DNA of 64,000 nucleotides from Alkalimonas cellulosilytica (GTDB lineage: Bacteria; Pseudomonadota; Gammaproteobacteria; Enterobacterales; Alteromonadaceae): positions 1 through 64,000 of the forward strand of contig NZ_JAUHLI010000006.1 of NCBI RefSeq assembly GCF_036325985.1, read 5' to 3'. Of this stretch, positions 25,434 through 34,050 are shown in pieces. Made by a program: the position numbers and the translations under genes. The first letter of the stretch is position 1; the number at the start of each line of letters is the position of its first letter. Below the pieces are notes generated by a model. It saw nothing but the letters and a program-made list of their open reading frames with translations. It did no database searches and was not told the origin of the DNA.

Positions 25434-26675
25434 ATGGATTTGTTTCGTTCCAATGCGGTCAGGCAGCAGGCCGCCAAACTGGATGGCGATGTCATTATTG
25501 CCCAGCCGCTCAGCAGTAGTGTGTTAACCATGGCTTTGTTGCTGTTGGTTGCCATTTTGATCACATTCCTGGCACTGTCTTCCTTTCACCGCAAAGAAAC
25601 CGTCACCGGTTATTTAAAGCCGGATTTAGGCCTGGCTAAAGTCAGCAGCCCACGCCCTGGCATTGTCAACCAACTGTTTGTTGAGGACGGCCAGCAGGTC
25701 GAGGCCGGTTCACCGCTGGCGCTTATTCATATCCCCGAGCATCTGGCCGATGGCCTGTCGCTCAGCAAAAGTTTGTTTCAGGGCTTAGTGCAGCAAACTG
25801 AGTTACTAAGCTTACGCCAGCAGCAACTGGGCCAGCAATTTACCCAGCAAGAAACCGAATTAAACAGCCGTTTGCTGTTAAGCCAGAGCATGCTGCAAGA
25901 GCTAAAAGGCCAGCAGCAGTTGCAACATGAGCGGCTGGCACTGCAGCAAAGCCGTTTTCAGAACTATCAACAATTGCAGCAGCAAGGCGCTATCTCTGAG
26001 CTGGAGCTTCAACAACAAGCCGAGCTGATTTTAGGCATTCGCCAGCAACTGGCCGAGTTAAGCGCCAGTGCCCAGCAACAGCAGGCCAGCATTGAACAAC
26101 TGCAGGGACAACTGGCACGGCTGCCGGTCGAACAAGCGCAGCAGCTGGCGCTGCTCGATACCGACCGCTCACGATTGGCGCAACAAAAAGTAGAGCTGGA
26201 TGCGCGCGGTCAGCTATTAATTACCGCACCGATTTCTGGCCGGGTGACCAATCTGGTGGCCGATATCGGCACCAGCTTAACCAGCCAATTGCCGTTTTTA
26301 ACCATATTGCCGGAAAATGCCGAGCTTAGAGCGGTATTGCTGGTGCCTACCCGGGCCTATGGTTTTGTGCAGCCAGGCCAGCATACCCGCATTCGATTTG
26401 ATGCCTTTCCGTACCAGCGTTTTGGTTTGTACGACGGGGAAGTAATTCGCACAGCGCAGGCCATCGTGCTTCCGGGGGAAGTCGATATGCCTGTCGCTGT
26501 GCAGGAGCCAGTCTACCGGGTAGAGGTAGCGCTGGCGGCGCAAGAGATCCGCGCTTACGGCAACAGCGTCCCGCTGCAATCGGGCATGCTGCTAAGCGCA
26601 GATATCGTGCTGGAACAACGCAGCCTTATAAGCTGGTTGTTTGAGCCGATTTTAAGCCTGAAAGGGCGATTGTAA
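25434..26675 (+). CDS. HlyD/CvaA-type membrane fusion protein
   Basis: Periplasmic adaptor of a type I secretion system, linking an ABC exporter to TolC. The 413-residue protein has one N-terminal membrane segment (about 30-50, VLTMALLLLVAILITFLAL), a biotinyl-lipoyl-like half motif (PRPGIVNQLFVEDGQQVEAGSP near 75-97), a long Gln/Leu-rich coiled coil (about 120-250) and the second lipoyl half followed by a beta-barrel (ITAPISGRVTNLV near 262). It resembles CvaA of the colicin V system. GGGGAAG precedes the ATG. The double-glycine peptide, a small membrane protein and the ABC exporter follow on the same strand. Confidence 0.93.
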   Translation: MDLFRSNAVRQQAAKLDGDVIIAQPLSSSVLTMALLLLVAILITFLALSSFHRKETVTGYLKPDLGLAKVSSPRPGIVNQLFVEDGQQVEAGSPLALIHIPEHLADGLSLSKSLFQGLVQQTELLSLRQQQLGQQFTQQETELNSRLLLSQSMLQELKGQQQLQHERLALQQSRFQNYQQLQQQGAISELELQQQAELILGIRQQLAELSASAQQQQASIEQLQGQLARLPVEQAQQLALLDTDRSRLAQQKVELDARGQLLITAPISGRVTNLVADIGTSLTSQLPFLTILPENAELRAVLLVPTRAYGFVQPGQHTRIRFDAFPYQRFGLYDGEVIRTAQAIVLPGEVDMPVAVQEPVYRVEVALAAQEIRAYGNSVPLQSGMLLSADIVLEQRSLISWLFEPILSLKGRL

Positions 26676-26726
26676 CGCTCAATTAAGAGCAAATTGACAA
26701 CTTAAAATGTCTCAAGGAGAGATACT

Positions 26727-27065
26727 ATGCAAGAATTGAAATTTGAGCAAGTGGAAGATGTGAGTGGTGGTTATTTATCAGGACCATTCGAGCGTCATTT
26801 TGAACAGGAGAATCCTCACCAAGATACAAGTGGTATTGGTGGAGTAACAGTTGCATCCGGAACAATGGGGCTTTCAAATTTTGGTGGCGCTGCTGTTGTT
26901 GGTAGAGTTTTAGGCACAGGGCCAGGGCTGGTTGTAGCTGGCTTGGGGCAAGTTGTTAACTTTGCATTTAATTTAACCCAAGAAGGACGGGATGGAATGA
27001 GAGTTCAAAATCACCCTGCGACCCGGCATCTATATGATGCGGATGGAAAAAGAATAAAGGACTAA
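26727..27065 (+). CDS. Double-glycine leader peptide, putative class II bacteriocin/microcin
   Basis: A 112-residue precursor. The N-terminus MQELKFEQVEDVSGG is a typical double-glycine leader (hydrophobic residues before a GG at 14-15) as cut by C39 peptidases. The predicted mature part is 97 residues: a polar start, a Gly/Val/Ala-rich hydrophobic middle (about 36-82, with VVGRVLGTGPGLVVAGLG) and a charged tail ending KRIKD. Such a layout suits a pore-forming class II bacteriocin. I recognise no known family. AAGGAGAG precedes the ATG. It sits between the HlyD adaptor and the exporter, with a candidate immunity gene next. Activity is inferred. Confidence 0.8.
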   Translation: MQELKFEQVEDVSGGYLSGPFERHFEQENPHQDTSGIGGVTVASGTMGLSNFGGAAVVGRVLGTGPGLVVAGLGQVVNFAFNLTQEGRDGMRVQNHPATRHLYDADGKRIKD

Positions 27066-27078
27066 CTATTTATAACAA

Positions 27079-27105
27079 AAGCCCGCATCTAGCTGTTGTG
27101 GGCTT
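27079..27105 (+). other. Hairpin between peptide gene and downstream small gene
   Basis: AAGCCCGCA (27079-27087) pairs with TGTGGGCTT (27097-27105), nine pairs with one G-T, around a 9-base loop. No T-run follows; the ribosome site of the next gene does. It could stabilise the peptide mRNA or partly stop transcription, so that peptide is made in excess over the downstream proteins. Confidence 0.6.
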
Positions 27106-27117
27106 AAGGAAGATAAC

Positions 27118-27339
27118 ATGAATAAGAATTCAAAATTTGCGCTTGAAATGCTGCTAATTTTGCTTGTTGGCGGGCCTCTTATTTTTATACTTAAAATATT
27201 CATTGGGAACTATATTATAAATGTGTATTTGAGGGAGCTTGTGTTTTTCATTTTTGTGGTTACCTGCTTAATGTTTTATTGGAGCGCAAGAAAACCCTTA
27301 AAGAAAAACAATGATGATCCTCCAAACCGAAGCCGCTGA
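27118..27339 (+). CDS. Small membrane protein, candidate immunity protein
   Basis: A 73-residue protein with two hydrophobic segments (about 9-27 and 38-57), a lysine near the middle and a basic, polar C-terminus (KPLKKNNDDPPNRSR). GGAAG stands seven bases before the ATG. Size, membrane nature and place directly after a double-glycine peptide fit a bacteriocin immunity protein, but no family is recognised. Its end overlaps the start of the exporter gene by 29 bases, implying coupled translation. Base composition looks visibly richer in A+T than the flanking genes, a sign of recent acquisition. Confidence 0.7.
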   Translation: MNKNSKFALEMLLILLVGGPLIFILKIFIGNYIINVYLRELVFFIFVVTCLMFYWSARKPLKKNNDDPPNRSR

Positions 27340-29400
27340 ATGCGGCCTTGCCTGCATGGCGATGGTGGCCAACCACCATGGCTATCAAATCGATTTGACC
27401 ACCTTGCGCAGCCGGTATGCGGTGTCGCTGAAGGGTGCCACCATGCAGCAGTTGATGCGACTGGCAGAGCAGCTGGATATGACGGGCGGGCGCTCAAACT
27501 TGAGTTGGATGAGCTGGCTAAACTAAAAACTCCCTGTATTTTGCACTGGGAAATGAACCACTTTGTGGTGCTAAAGAAAGTGCACCGCAATGGCATTACC
27601 ATTTTAGATCCTGCCATGGGCGAGCGCCGTCTGACCATGGCGGAGGTGGATAAAGCCTTTACTGGGGTGGCGCTGGAACTCACTCCCGGCAATGAGTTTA
27701 AGAAAATCGATGAGCGGGTGCAGCTTAGTTTAACCTCGTTCTGGAGCAGTATTCAGGGGTTAGTGCCCTCTCTGGTCAAGCTGTTTGTATTGTCCTTGCT
27801 ATTGCAGTTTTTTGTACTGGCGTCGCCTTATTACACCCAATTGGTGGTGGATGAAGTGCTGGTGAGCAATGACCGGCCCTTATTGCTGGTGCTGGCGATA
27901 GGCTTTTCTTTGTTGATGGTGATGCAAGTCAGCATTCAGGTGCTGCGCAGCTGGATTGCACTGCATTTAGGTACCCATCTGAATATGCAGATGGTCACCA
28001 ATTTATTCCGCCATTTGCTGCATTTGCCGGTGTCATTTTTTGAAAAACGGCATATGGGCGATATTACCTCGCGCTTTTCATCCTTGGGCTCGATCCAGCA
28101 AATTCTTACCTCCAGCCTGATTGAGGGTATTTTGGATGGTCTGATGATAGTGTTGGTGCTGGTAATGATGTTGTTGTACAGCCCAATGCTCAGTTTGGTG
28201 GTGTTTGCCGTTGTCATTTTATACGCCTTGCTGCGCTGGGCTTTTTATTGGCCGATGCGCCAGCTCACTGAAGAAAGCATTGTCACCTCGGCCAAAGAAA
28301 GCAGTGTCTTTATGGAAACCATTCGAGGCATTCAAAGTTTAAAGCTGTTTGGCCAGCAAAATGAGCGTTTAAACCTGTGGCAAAACCGCCATGCTGAATC
28401 GGTGAATAAAGGCTATCGTTTGGCCAAATGGGGCATAGGGGCAGGTACTGCCAATCAGCTGCTGTTTGGCATTGAAGGCATTGTCATTCTTTACTTAGGC
28501 GCACTGGGGGTGATGAATGGCGATATGACCATCGGTATGCTATTTGCCTTTATGGCTTACAAGGGCCAGTTTACCGGCCGGGCTGCTTCGCTGATATCCT
28601 TGGTGGTGGAAATCAAAATGCTGAAACTGCACTTAAATCGCCTGGCCGATATAGCCCTAACCGACAAAGAAGACGAAGGGCTGAATCAGCCCAACCGTGC
28701 TATCAGCGGCCAGCTGAAACTAACCAATATCCGTTTTCGCTACGCCGATAACGAGCCGTTGCTGTTTAACGACCTGTGCATCGATATTCCGGCTGGCGCC
28801 AATATCGCCATTATTGGCCCATCTGGTAGCGGCAAAACCACGCTGATGAAGTTGATGCTGGGTTTATTGCCCGCTGAAAGCGGTAAGGTAGAAGTCGATG
28901 GCATTGAAATTAAACAGCTGGGCCTGCGCAATTATCGCAGCCAGATTGCGGCGGTGATGCAGGACGACCAGCTGATGTCCGGCACTTTGGCTGAGAACAT
29001 CAGCTTTTTTGACCCACAACTGGATATGCAGCGGGTTTATCAAGCCGTACAATTGGCCGGTATTCACCAGGATATCAGCGCGATGCAAATGGGCTACAAC
29101 TCTCTGGTCGGCGATATGGGCAGTGCACTGTCCGGCGGTCAGAAACAGCGCTTGTTGCTGGCAAGGGCCTTGTACCGCCAGCCTAAAATTCTGCTGCTGG
29201 ATGAAGCCACCAGTCATCTGGATGTGGCGCTAGAGCATTACGTCAACCAAGCCATTCAGCAGCTTAGTATGACCCGGATTGTGATTGCCCACCGGCCAGA
29301 AACCATCCTAAGCGCAGAGCAGATTTATCAGCTGGCCGGCGGCCAGTTGCAGGATGTAACCGAGGCGTATAAAGCACAATTTGGTAAGGCAGCTGGGTAG
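27311..29400 (+). pseudogene. C39-peptidase ABC exporter (CvaB/LagD type), frameshifted
   Basis: Exporter that cuts the double-glycine leader and pumps the peptide out. The first frame (27311-27526) has the C39 start QTEAAECGLACMAMV with catalytic Cys11. After MTGG near 27485 the reading must move by one base; the other frame then continues RALKLELDEL and ILHWEMNHFVVL with the catalytic His, then the membrane domain, Walker A GPSGSGKTT, signature LSGGQKQRLLLARAL and Walker B ILLLDEAT. One missing base in GGGCGGGCG explains this. As read, the peptidase is split and the protein inactive unless it is a sequencing error. An ATG at 27340 could start a 686-residue product without the catalytic Cys. 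Confidence 0.88.
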
Positions 29401-29439
29401 TGCGCTGCGGGTGTTATTGCTTTTCACATCCTGCGCACT
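29399..29439 (+). terminator. Inverted repeat after the exporter gene
   Basis: AGTGCGC (29399-29405) and GCGCACT (29433-29439) can pair across a 27-base loop that has some inner pairing. No T-run follows, so termination is uncertain. It begins at the exporter stop codon. Confidence 0.35.
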
Positions 29440-29583
29440 TAGACTTTAGTTAAGGCTCTGCTGCTAGGCAGCTACGCTGGTTATTACTCCAGAACAGTAC
29501 GATCTTCAATGCTGTCGTTATTCAGGTAATCGCAAAAAAGATTGTATTGTCATCGGGCCAGGTCAATCGTAGGAGATAGGCAA

Positions 29584-29769
29584 ATGCAACCTCATACCAT
29601 TAAACAAGAAGCGCTTGACGCCATCCAGCAATTGCCGGATGACGCCAGCACCGAACAGATTATGTATCGGCTTTATGTGTTGGAAAATATTCGGCGAGGG
29701 CAGCAAGATGCAGCCAAAGGCGATAGCCAGGCTGCAGAAGAGCTGCTGAAAGACATTCAAACATGGTGA
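29584..29769 (+). CDS. Putative antitoxin of a ParE/RelE-type module
   Basis: A 61-residue acidic protein beginning MQPHTIKQEALDAIQQLPDDASTEQIMYRL. Small size, helical content and a 7-base overlap with the toxin gene that follows mark it as the antitoxin of a type II pair. It lacks a clear ribbon-helix-helix or HTH motif, so self-repression is unproven. The ATG at 29584 follows AGGAGATAGG; a start 42 bases earlier is possible but has no ribosome site. Confidence 0.75.
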   Translation: MQPHTIKQEALDAIQQLPDDASTEQIMYRLYVLENIRRGQQDAAKGDSQAAEELLKDIQTW

Positions 29770-30065
29770 AGTGGACGGCTCACGCTAAGGCCCAACTTCG
29801 TCATATTCACGACTATATCGCCCAAGATTCGCCGCTTTACGCCAAACGTGTCAGTGAGGCAATGGTGCAGAAAACCATGGGGCTCGATGAGCTACCCCGC
29901 AAGGGGCACAAAGTACCAGAATTAAACGAAGACGCTGTGCGGGAGCTGGGGCTGTACTCTTACCGGATTGTTTACGAAATAAAACCGGATCAACTGATCG
30001 AAGTTCTGGCCGTGATTCATAAACGAAGGCATTTAATGCCAGAGGAAATTCCCCGGCTTGAATAA
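29763..30065 (+). CDS. ParE/RelE-family toxin
   Basis: A 100-residue basic protein of the ParE/RelE fold: VKWTAHAKAQLRHIHDYIAQDSPLYAKRV at the start and LGLYSYRIVYEI with VLAVIHKRRHL at the end, the usual C-terminal signature. Whether it hits gyrase (ParE) or ribosomal mRNA (RelE) cannot be told from sequence. It overlaps the antitoxin by 7 bases. It lies right after the peptide-export locus and may help keep this accessory block in place. Confidence 0.87.
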   Translation: MVKWTAHAKAQLRHIHDYIAQDSPLYAKRVSEAMVQKTMGLDELPRKGHKVPELNEDAVRELGLYSYRIVYEIKPDQLIEVLAVIHKRRHLMPEEIPRLE

Positions 30066-30086
30066 CGAGAAAGTCGTAATAGCCTT

Positions 30087-30743
30087 TTATTCGTAGTGAA
30101 GCGGATCTTCTGCTTTATTCAGCGCAAAGGCTTCCAGCCGCTCCTGGCAGGCGCCGCATTTGCCGCAGGCGTGTTCGCGGCCGTTGTAGCAGGTCCAGGT
30201 TTTGCTGTAATCCAGCCCCATCGCCAGGCCATCGCGCAGAATCTCGATTTTGGACTCGTGCAGGTAAGGGCTGACGATATCGATCGGATCGTAGTTGGCG
30301 ATTTGGCAGACCGCGTTCATCTTTTCGACGAACTCTGGCCGGCAATCCGGATAGATAAAGTGATCGCCCGAGTGGGCACCGTAATACACCGCTTTGGCTT
30401 TGATCGAGTCGGCATAGCCCACCGCCAGTGAAATCAAGATCATATTGCGGTTGGGTACGATGGTCGATTTCATGGTCTCGGCTTCGTAGTGGCCTTCCGG
30501 TACTTCGATGTTGTCGGTGAGCGATGAGCCGGCCAGCAGCTGATTGATGGCTGAAATATCCACCACCTTGTGGTTGATACCCAGCTCCCGACAGACCTGA
30601 GCGGCGCATTCCAGCTCTTTGACATGGCGCTGACCATAATTGAACGACAGCGCATACACCTCGTGGCCATCGGCGATGGCTTTGTGCAGTACGGTGTACG
30701 AGTCCATCCCACCGGAGTAAATGACAACAACTTTTTGCGGCAT
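30087..30743 (-). CDS. queC: 7-cyano-7-deazaguanine synthase QueC
   Basis: QueC turns 7-carboxy-7-deazaguanine into preQ0 with ATP and ammonia, on the way to queuosine in tRNA. The start MPQKVVVIYSGGMDSYTVLH holds the SGGxDS PP-loop. The C-terminal CYNGREHACGKCGACQERLEAF-type segment has four zinc-binding cysteines. I chose the ATG at 30743, which gives the normal 218 residues. It is divergent from queE, the preceding enzyme of the pathway. Confidence 0.95.
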   Translation of the reverse strand: MPQKVVVIYSGGMDSYTVLHKAIADGHEVYALSFNYGQRHVKELECAAQVCRELGINHKVVDISAINQLLAGSSLTDNIEVPEGHYEAETMKSTIVPNRNMILISLAVGYADSIKAKAVYYGAHSGDHFIYPDCRPEFVEKMNAVCQIANYDPIDIVSPYLHESKIEILRDGLAMGLDYSKTWTCYNGREHACGKCGACQERLEAFALNKAEDPLHYE

Positions 30744-30830
30744 GATGAGGGCGCTCCCGTTATAATGACCAATTGAAAAGCCGGGCATTATACTTCAAAT
30801 CGGCTGGCGGCTAAAGCGTAAGGCGTTGTT

Positions 30831-31496
30831 GTGTACAAAGTGAATGAACTATTTGAAACCATCCAGGGCGAGGGCAGCTACACCGGTTGCCCGGCTATTT
30901 TTATCCGGCTGCAGGGCTGCCCGGTAGGTTGCAGCTGGTGCGATACCAAACATACCTGGACAGTGGATCCGGAGCAGCACATCCCGGTGCAGGATGTGCT
31001 GGCTAAAACCACCGATACCGAAGGCTGGTGCAGCCTGAGTGCCGAAGCGGTGCTGGCAGAGTTTCAGCGTCAGGGCTACCGGGCTCGTCATGTGGTGATC
31101 ACCGGTGGTGAGCCTTGCCTGTACGATTTAAACCCGCTGTGCGAGCTGCTGCATCAGCAGGGCTACAGCACCCAGATTGAAACCAGTGGTACTTTTGAGG
31201 TGCTGGCGCCAAGCGAGACTTGGGTCACAGTATCGCCCAAGGTCAATATGAAGGGGGGGTATGAGGTGCTGGACTCAGCACTGCTGCGGGCCAATGAAAT
31301 CAAGCATCCGGTCGCACGTGAGCGCGATATTGAAGAGCTGCAGCAATTGTTGCAGCGCGTACCTGCTTCGGGTAGGCTAGTCTACCTGCAGCCGATCAGT
31401 CAAAAAGCCAAGGCAACCCGGTTGGCGATTGAGCAATGCAAACAACATAACTGGCGCCTGAGTGTGCAGGTACATAAGTATTTAGGGATTAATTAA
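30831..31496 (+). CDS. queE: 7-carboxy-7-deazaguanine synthase QueE
   Basis: Radical SAM enzyme that contracts the ring of 6-carboxytetrahydropterin to 7-carboxy-7-deazaguanine. The 221-residue protein begins VYKVNELFETIQGEGSYTG from a GTG start at 30831. GCPVGCSWCDTKHTW carries the CxxxCxxC iron-sulfur cluster motif, and VVITGGEPCLYDL is the GGE motif for SAM. It faces queC across an 87-bp gap that contains two TATAAT-like elements. Confidence 0.94.
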   Translation: MYKVNELFETIQGEGSYTGCPAIFIRLQGCPVGCSWCDTKHTWTVDPEQHIPVQDVLAKTTDTEGWCSLSAEAVLAEFQRQGYRARHVVITGGEPCLYDLNPLCELLHQQGYSTQIETSGTFEVLAPSETWVTVSPKVNMKGGYEVLDSALLRANEIKHPVARERDIEELQQLLQRVPASGRLVYLQPISQKAKATRLAIEQCKQHNWRLSVQVHKYLGIN

Positions 31497-31506
31497 GGAC
31501 GAATCG

Positions 31507-31911
31507 ATGAGACAGGCTGTTGAACAATTCTTTCAGGATTATGCCGATGCGTACTCCAGTTTCGATGTGGACAAAGTCACCCAGTTGTTCTCCTTGCCTT
31601 GTTTGTTTTTAACCGATGATAGCAAGCTGATGATGGCTGAGATCAGCAGTCTTGAGAAAACCATCCGCCATCAGTTTAATTTGTACCGTAGCCTGGGCGT
31701 GGCTCAGGTGAAAAACCGGGTGCAGCATTTGGTGCGCTTATCCGATTCGATGGTATTCGCCAGTTTGTACTGGTACTTTTGCGACGCCAATGGCAAGGTG
31801 CTGCAAAACTGCCATACGTCTTATACCTTGCAGCGCAGCGGTGAACACTGGCGGCTGGTGGCGGTGATGATTGATGACGAGCGCTTTGCCCTTAAATCGA
31901 TTCAGCCTTAA
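31507..31911 (+). CDS. NTF2-like hypothetical protein
   Basis: A 134-residue protein starting MRQAVEQFFQDYADAYSSFD, with a final LQRSGEHWRLVAVMID segment. This is the layout of small NTF2/SnoaL-like alpha+beta folds. No catalytic residues can be named. It begins 10 bp after queE and may share its transcript. Its end overlaps the convergent gene at 31892 by 20 bases. Confidence 0.8.
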   Translation: MRQAVEQFFQDYADAYSSFDVDKVTQLFSLPCLFLTDDSKLMMAEISSLEKTIRHQFNLYRSLGVAQVKNRVQHLVRLSDSMVFASLYWYFCDANGKVLQNCHTSYTLQRSGEHWRLVAVMIDDERFALKSIQP

Positions 31912-32476
31912 GGCAACGCTGTAAATAATGCAGGCAAGCCTCTGGTGAGGCCTGCTCGGCCAAATGCTCTTTCAACAGCGGCGGCAACGGCAGCAGCTCC
32001 AGCCAGCGCGCCGCCAGCCAGCTGGCATCAGTGGTTCGTTGCTCCGGATAGAGGTTGGCCAATTCCGGCTCACGACTTAATAGTTGACGAAAGCTTTGTT
32101 GCAGCTCCTGCTGTGGTTGGCTAAGTGGTTGTGGTGGCCAGAAAGAGACTACTTTTGTGTCTGCCACATGCAACTTATCGGCTTCCTGCCAGCGCTTTTC
32201 AATATGCACCCGCTCCAGCCCTAACACTTCAATCCCCAGCAATCCATCCTCAAGAACATCAAAATCGGTGACCTGTACCCTGGTGGCAAAAGGAAAGATC
32301 CGATCAGGGTGCGTTTGGCTGACCAAAGGATTCAGCAAAGCCATCGCAAAAGGCCGCTTGCCGGCGGTGGCCTCTTTCACCAGCCGCACATAGCGTGGCT
32401 CAAACACCCGCAGCCGTGTTTTGCCTTCCGGCAACAGCAAACAATTCAGCGGAAACAGGGCTAGTTGCTCTGACAT
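31892..32476 (-). CDS. LON peptidase substrate-binding domain protein
   Basis: A 194-residue protein consisting of the Lon N-terminal (PUA-like) domain without ATPase or protease parts. LALFPLNCLLLPEGKTRLRVFEPRYVRLVKEA at the N-terminus is the hallmark (seen at residues 4-35). The family is common in proteobacteria and its function is not well known; protein or peptide binding is assumed. The ATG at 32476 has GGA six bases upstream; another ATG lies three bases before. Confidence 0.88.
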   Translation of the reverse strand: MSEQLALFPLNCLLLPEGKTRLRVFEPRYVRLVKEATAGKRPFAMALLNPLVSQTHPDRIFPFATRVQVTDFDVLEDGLLGIEVLGLERVHIEKRWQEADKLHVADTKVVSFWPPQPLSQPQQELQQSFRQLLSREPELANLYPEQRTTDASWLAARWLELLPLPPLLKEHLAEQASPEACLHYLQRCLKAESI

Positions 32477-32537
32477 CATTATTCCACACCACAATGAACA
32501 CATCTGTGATGCTATACGGGCTGCTGTCTCTGCTGGA

Positions 32538-32930
32538 TTAGCGTTGGCTTTTTTTCTGGATCAATTCTATGGCGTAGCCATCCGGATCTTTGACAAAGGC
32601 AATTTCGGTTTTGCCACCTTTGACCGGGCCTGGTTCACGACTGATCACACCACCTCGGCTGCGAATGTCATCGCAGGCCTGGTACACATCGTCCACCTCC
32701 AGTGCTATATGGCCATAGGCGCTGCCCAGATCGTAACTGTCCACGCCCCAGTTGTAGGTCAGCTCCAGCACGGCGTGTTCGGACTCCGGGCCATAGCCGA
32801 CAAAAGCCAGGGTATACTTGTACTCGGTATTCTCGGACTGGCGTAGCAGCTGCATGCCCAGCACCTGGGTGTAAAACTCAATGGAACGCTCCAGGTTGCC
32901 AACCCGCAGCATGGTATGCAACAAACGCAT
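32538..32930 (-). CDS. gloA: Lactoylglutathione lyase (glyoxalase I) GloA
   Basis: Converts the hemithioacetal of methylglyoxal and glutathione to lactoylglutathione, a detoxification step. The 130-residue protein has the two betaalphabetabetabeta units of the VOC fold: LHTMLRVGNLERSIEFYTQVLGM at the start with metal-binding His, ELTYNWG near 55-62, GHIALEVDD near 72, and DPDGYAIELIQ near the end with the final metal Glu. AGGAG lies six bases before the ATG at 32930. Confidence 0.94.
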   Translation of the reverse strand: MRLLHTMLRVGNLERSIEFYTQVLGMQLLRQSENTEYKYTLAFVGYGPESEHAVLELTYNWGVDSYDLGSAYGHIALEVDDVYQACDDIRSRGGVISREPGPVKGGKTEIAFVKDPDGYAIELIQKKSQR

Positions 32931-33098
32931 GGTACTCTCCTGTTCGGTGCTGTTATGAATCACTGATGATAGCACAGCCATTCAGTAGTCAGTCTGACAT
33001 TGCTGCTTGTTTGTGAAGCAGAAGTGCTTTAGGTTAAAGGTTTGCTGGCAGGGAAAACAACAAAAGTCAGCTGTTTTGGATGCGGAGGTATTGCAACG

Positions 33099-34040
33099 AT
33101 GGTTTCCAGCTTGTACTCCAGGCTTCCTGCTGCTGTGCGGCATTGGTTCAGTATTTTGGGCGGCGCAACCCGTAACTGGCTGGACAGTCAGGCCTTTATC
33201 TATGCAGCGGCGCTGGCGTTTTTTACCGTCTTTTCGATTGCGCCCATTCTGGTGGTGGTGGTGGCGCTGGTTGGTTTTTTTCTGGGCCAGAGTGTGGTTG
33301 AAGGGCAACTGTTTGAGCAGTTGGAAGGAACCCTTGGCCCGGAAGCGGCGGGGGTGGTACAAACCGCGGTGACCAATTCGCAGATTGACCAAAGTGGTAT
33401 TGGGCCAGCGCTAATTGGCATTGTGGCCACCATCATTGGTGCTACTACGGTGTTTGCGCAGATGCAGCAGTCGCTGAATCAAATTTGGGATGTGGCGCCT
33501 CGCCCGAATCGCAACAACCTGTGGGGGTATATCAAAAGCCGCTTACTCTCCATGACCATCATCCTGGCCATTGGTTTTATTCTGATGGTGTCCTTGCTGT
33601 TGTCGGTGGCACTACGCAGCATTATGGTGTTCGCGGAGGAGTGGATGCCGGTGCCCGGCTGGGCTATGGTGGGTATGGAGGTGGGCCTGTCCCTGCTGGT
33701 GATTACTTTGTTGTTTGCTGCCATGTTCAAGATTTTGCCGGATGTTCTATTGTCCTGGCGCGATGTGCTGCTGGGCGCTTTTATCACCGCGATTCTGTTC
33801 ACCCTGGGCCGCTCACTGATTGCTATCTATCTGGCACACACGGCGACGGCATCGGCCTACGGTGCTGCCGGCTCTTTGGCGCTGCTGCTGCTCTGGGTCA
33901 ACTATACATCGATGATCCTGCTATTTGGCGCCTCCTTTACCCGGGCGCATTTGGAGGGCCGGGGCCTGCCCATCCGCCCCAAGAGTATGGCGGTGTGTGT
34001 GCACCGGGAATTGATTGAAGAGGGGCCGCAAAGCGGCTAG
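33099..34040 (+). CDS. YihY/BrkB family inner-membrane protein
   Basis: A 313-residue integral membrane protein of the YihY/BrkB (formerly wrongly 'ribonuclease BN') family. It has about six hydrophobic segments; SQAFIYAAALAFFTVFSIAPILVVVVALVG near the N-terminus and the late AAGSLALLLLWVNYTSMILLFGASFT region are typical. Function is unknown, with links to envelope processes. I prefer the ATG at 33099, with GGAGG ten bases upstream, over a TTG at 33042. Confidence 0.88.
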   Translation: MVSSLYSRLPAAVRHWFSILGGATRNWLDSQAFIYAAALAFFTVFSIAPILVVVVALVGFFLGQSVVEGQLFEQLEGTLGPEAAGVVQTAVTNSQIDQSGIGPALIGIVATIIGATTVFAQMQQSLNQIWDVAPRPNRNNLWGYIKSRLLSMTIILAIGFILMVSLLLSVALRSIMVFAEEWMPVPGWAMVGMEVGLSLLVITLLFAAMFKILPDVLLSWRDVLLGAFITAILFTLGRSLIAIYLAHTATASAYGAAGSLALLLLWVNYTSMILLFGASFTRAHLEGRGLPIRPKSMAVCVHRELIEEGPQSG

Positions 34041-34050
34041 TCGGTTTTTT
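34025..34050 (+). terminator. Possible terminator after the YihY gene
   Basis: GCCGC (34025-34029) pairs with GCGGC (34033-34037) around AAA; a T-run starts at 34045, seven bases beyond the stem. The hairpin spans the last codons and touches the stop of the YihY gene and lies at the end of nth on the other strand. Confidence 0.4.

Noticed and set aside
26676..26726. TTGACA at 26694 as promoter for the peptide gene
   Set aside because: The nearest -10-like element (GATACT) is 21 bases away, too far, and overlaps the start codon.
27340..29400. Intact ABC exporter starting at the ATG at 27340
   Set aside because: Its first 50 residues are out of the family frame; the true N-terminus with catalytic Cys is in the other frame.
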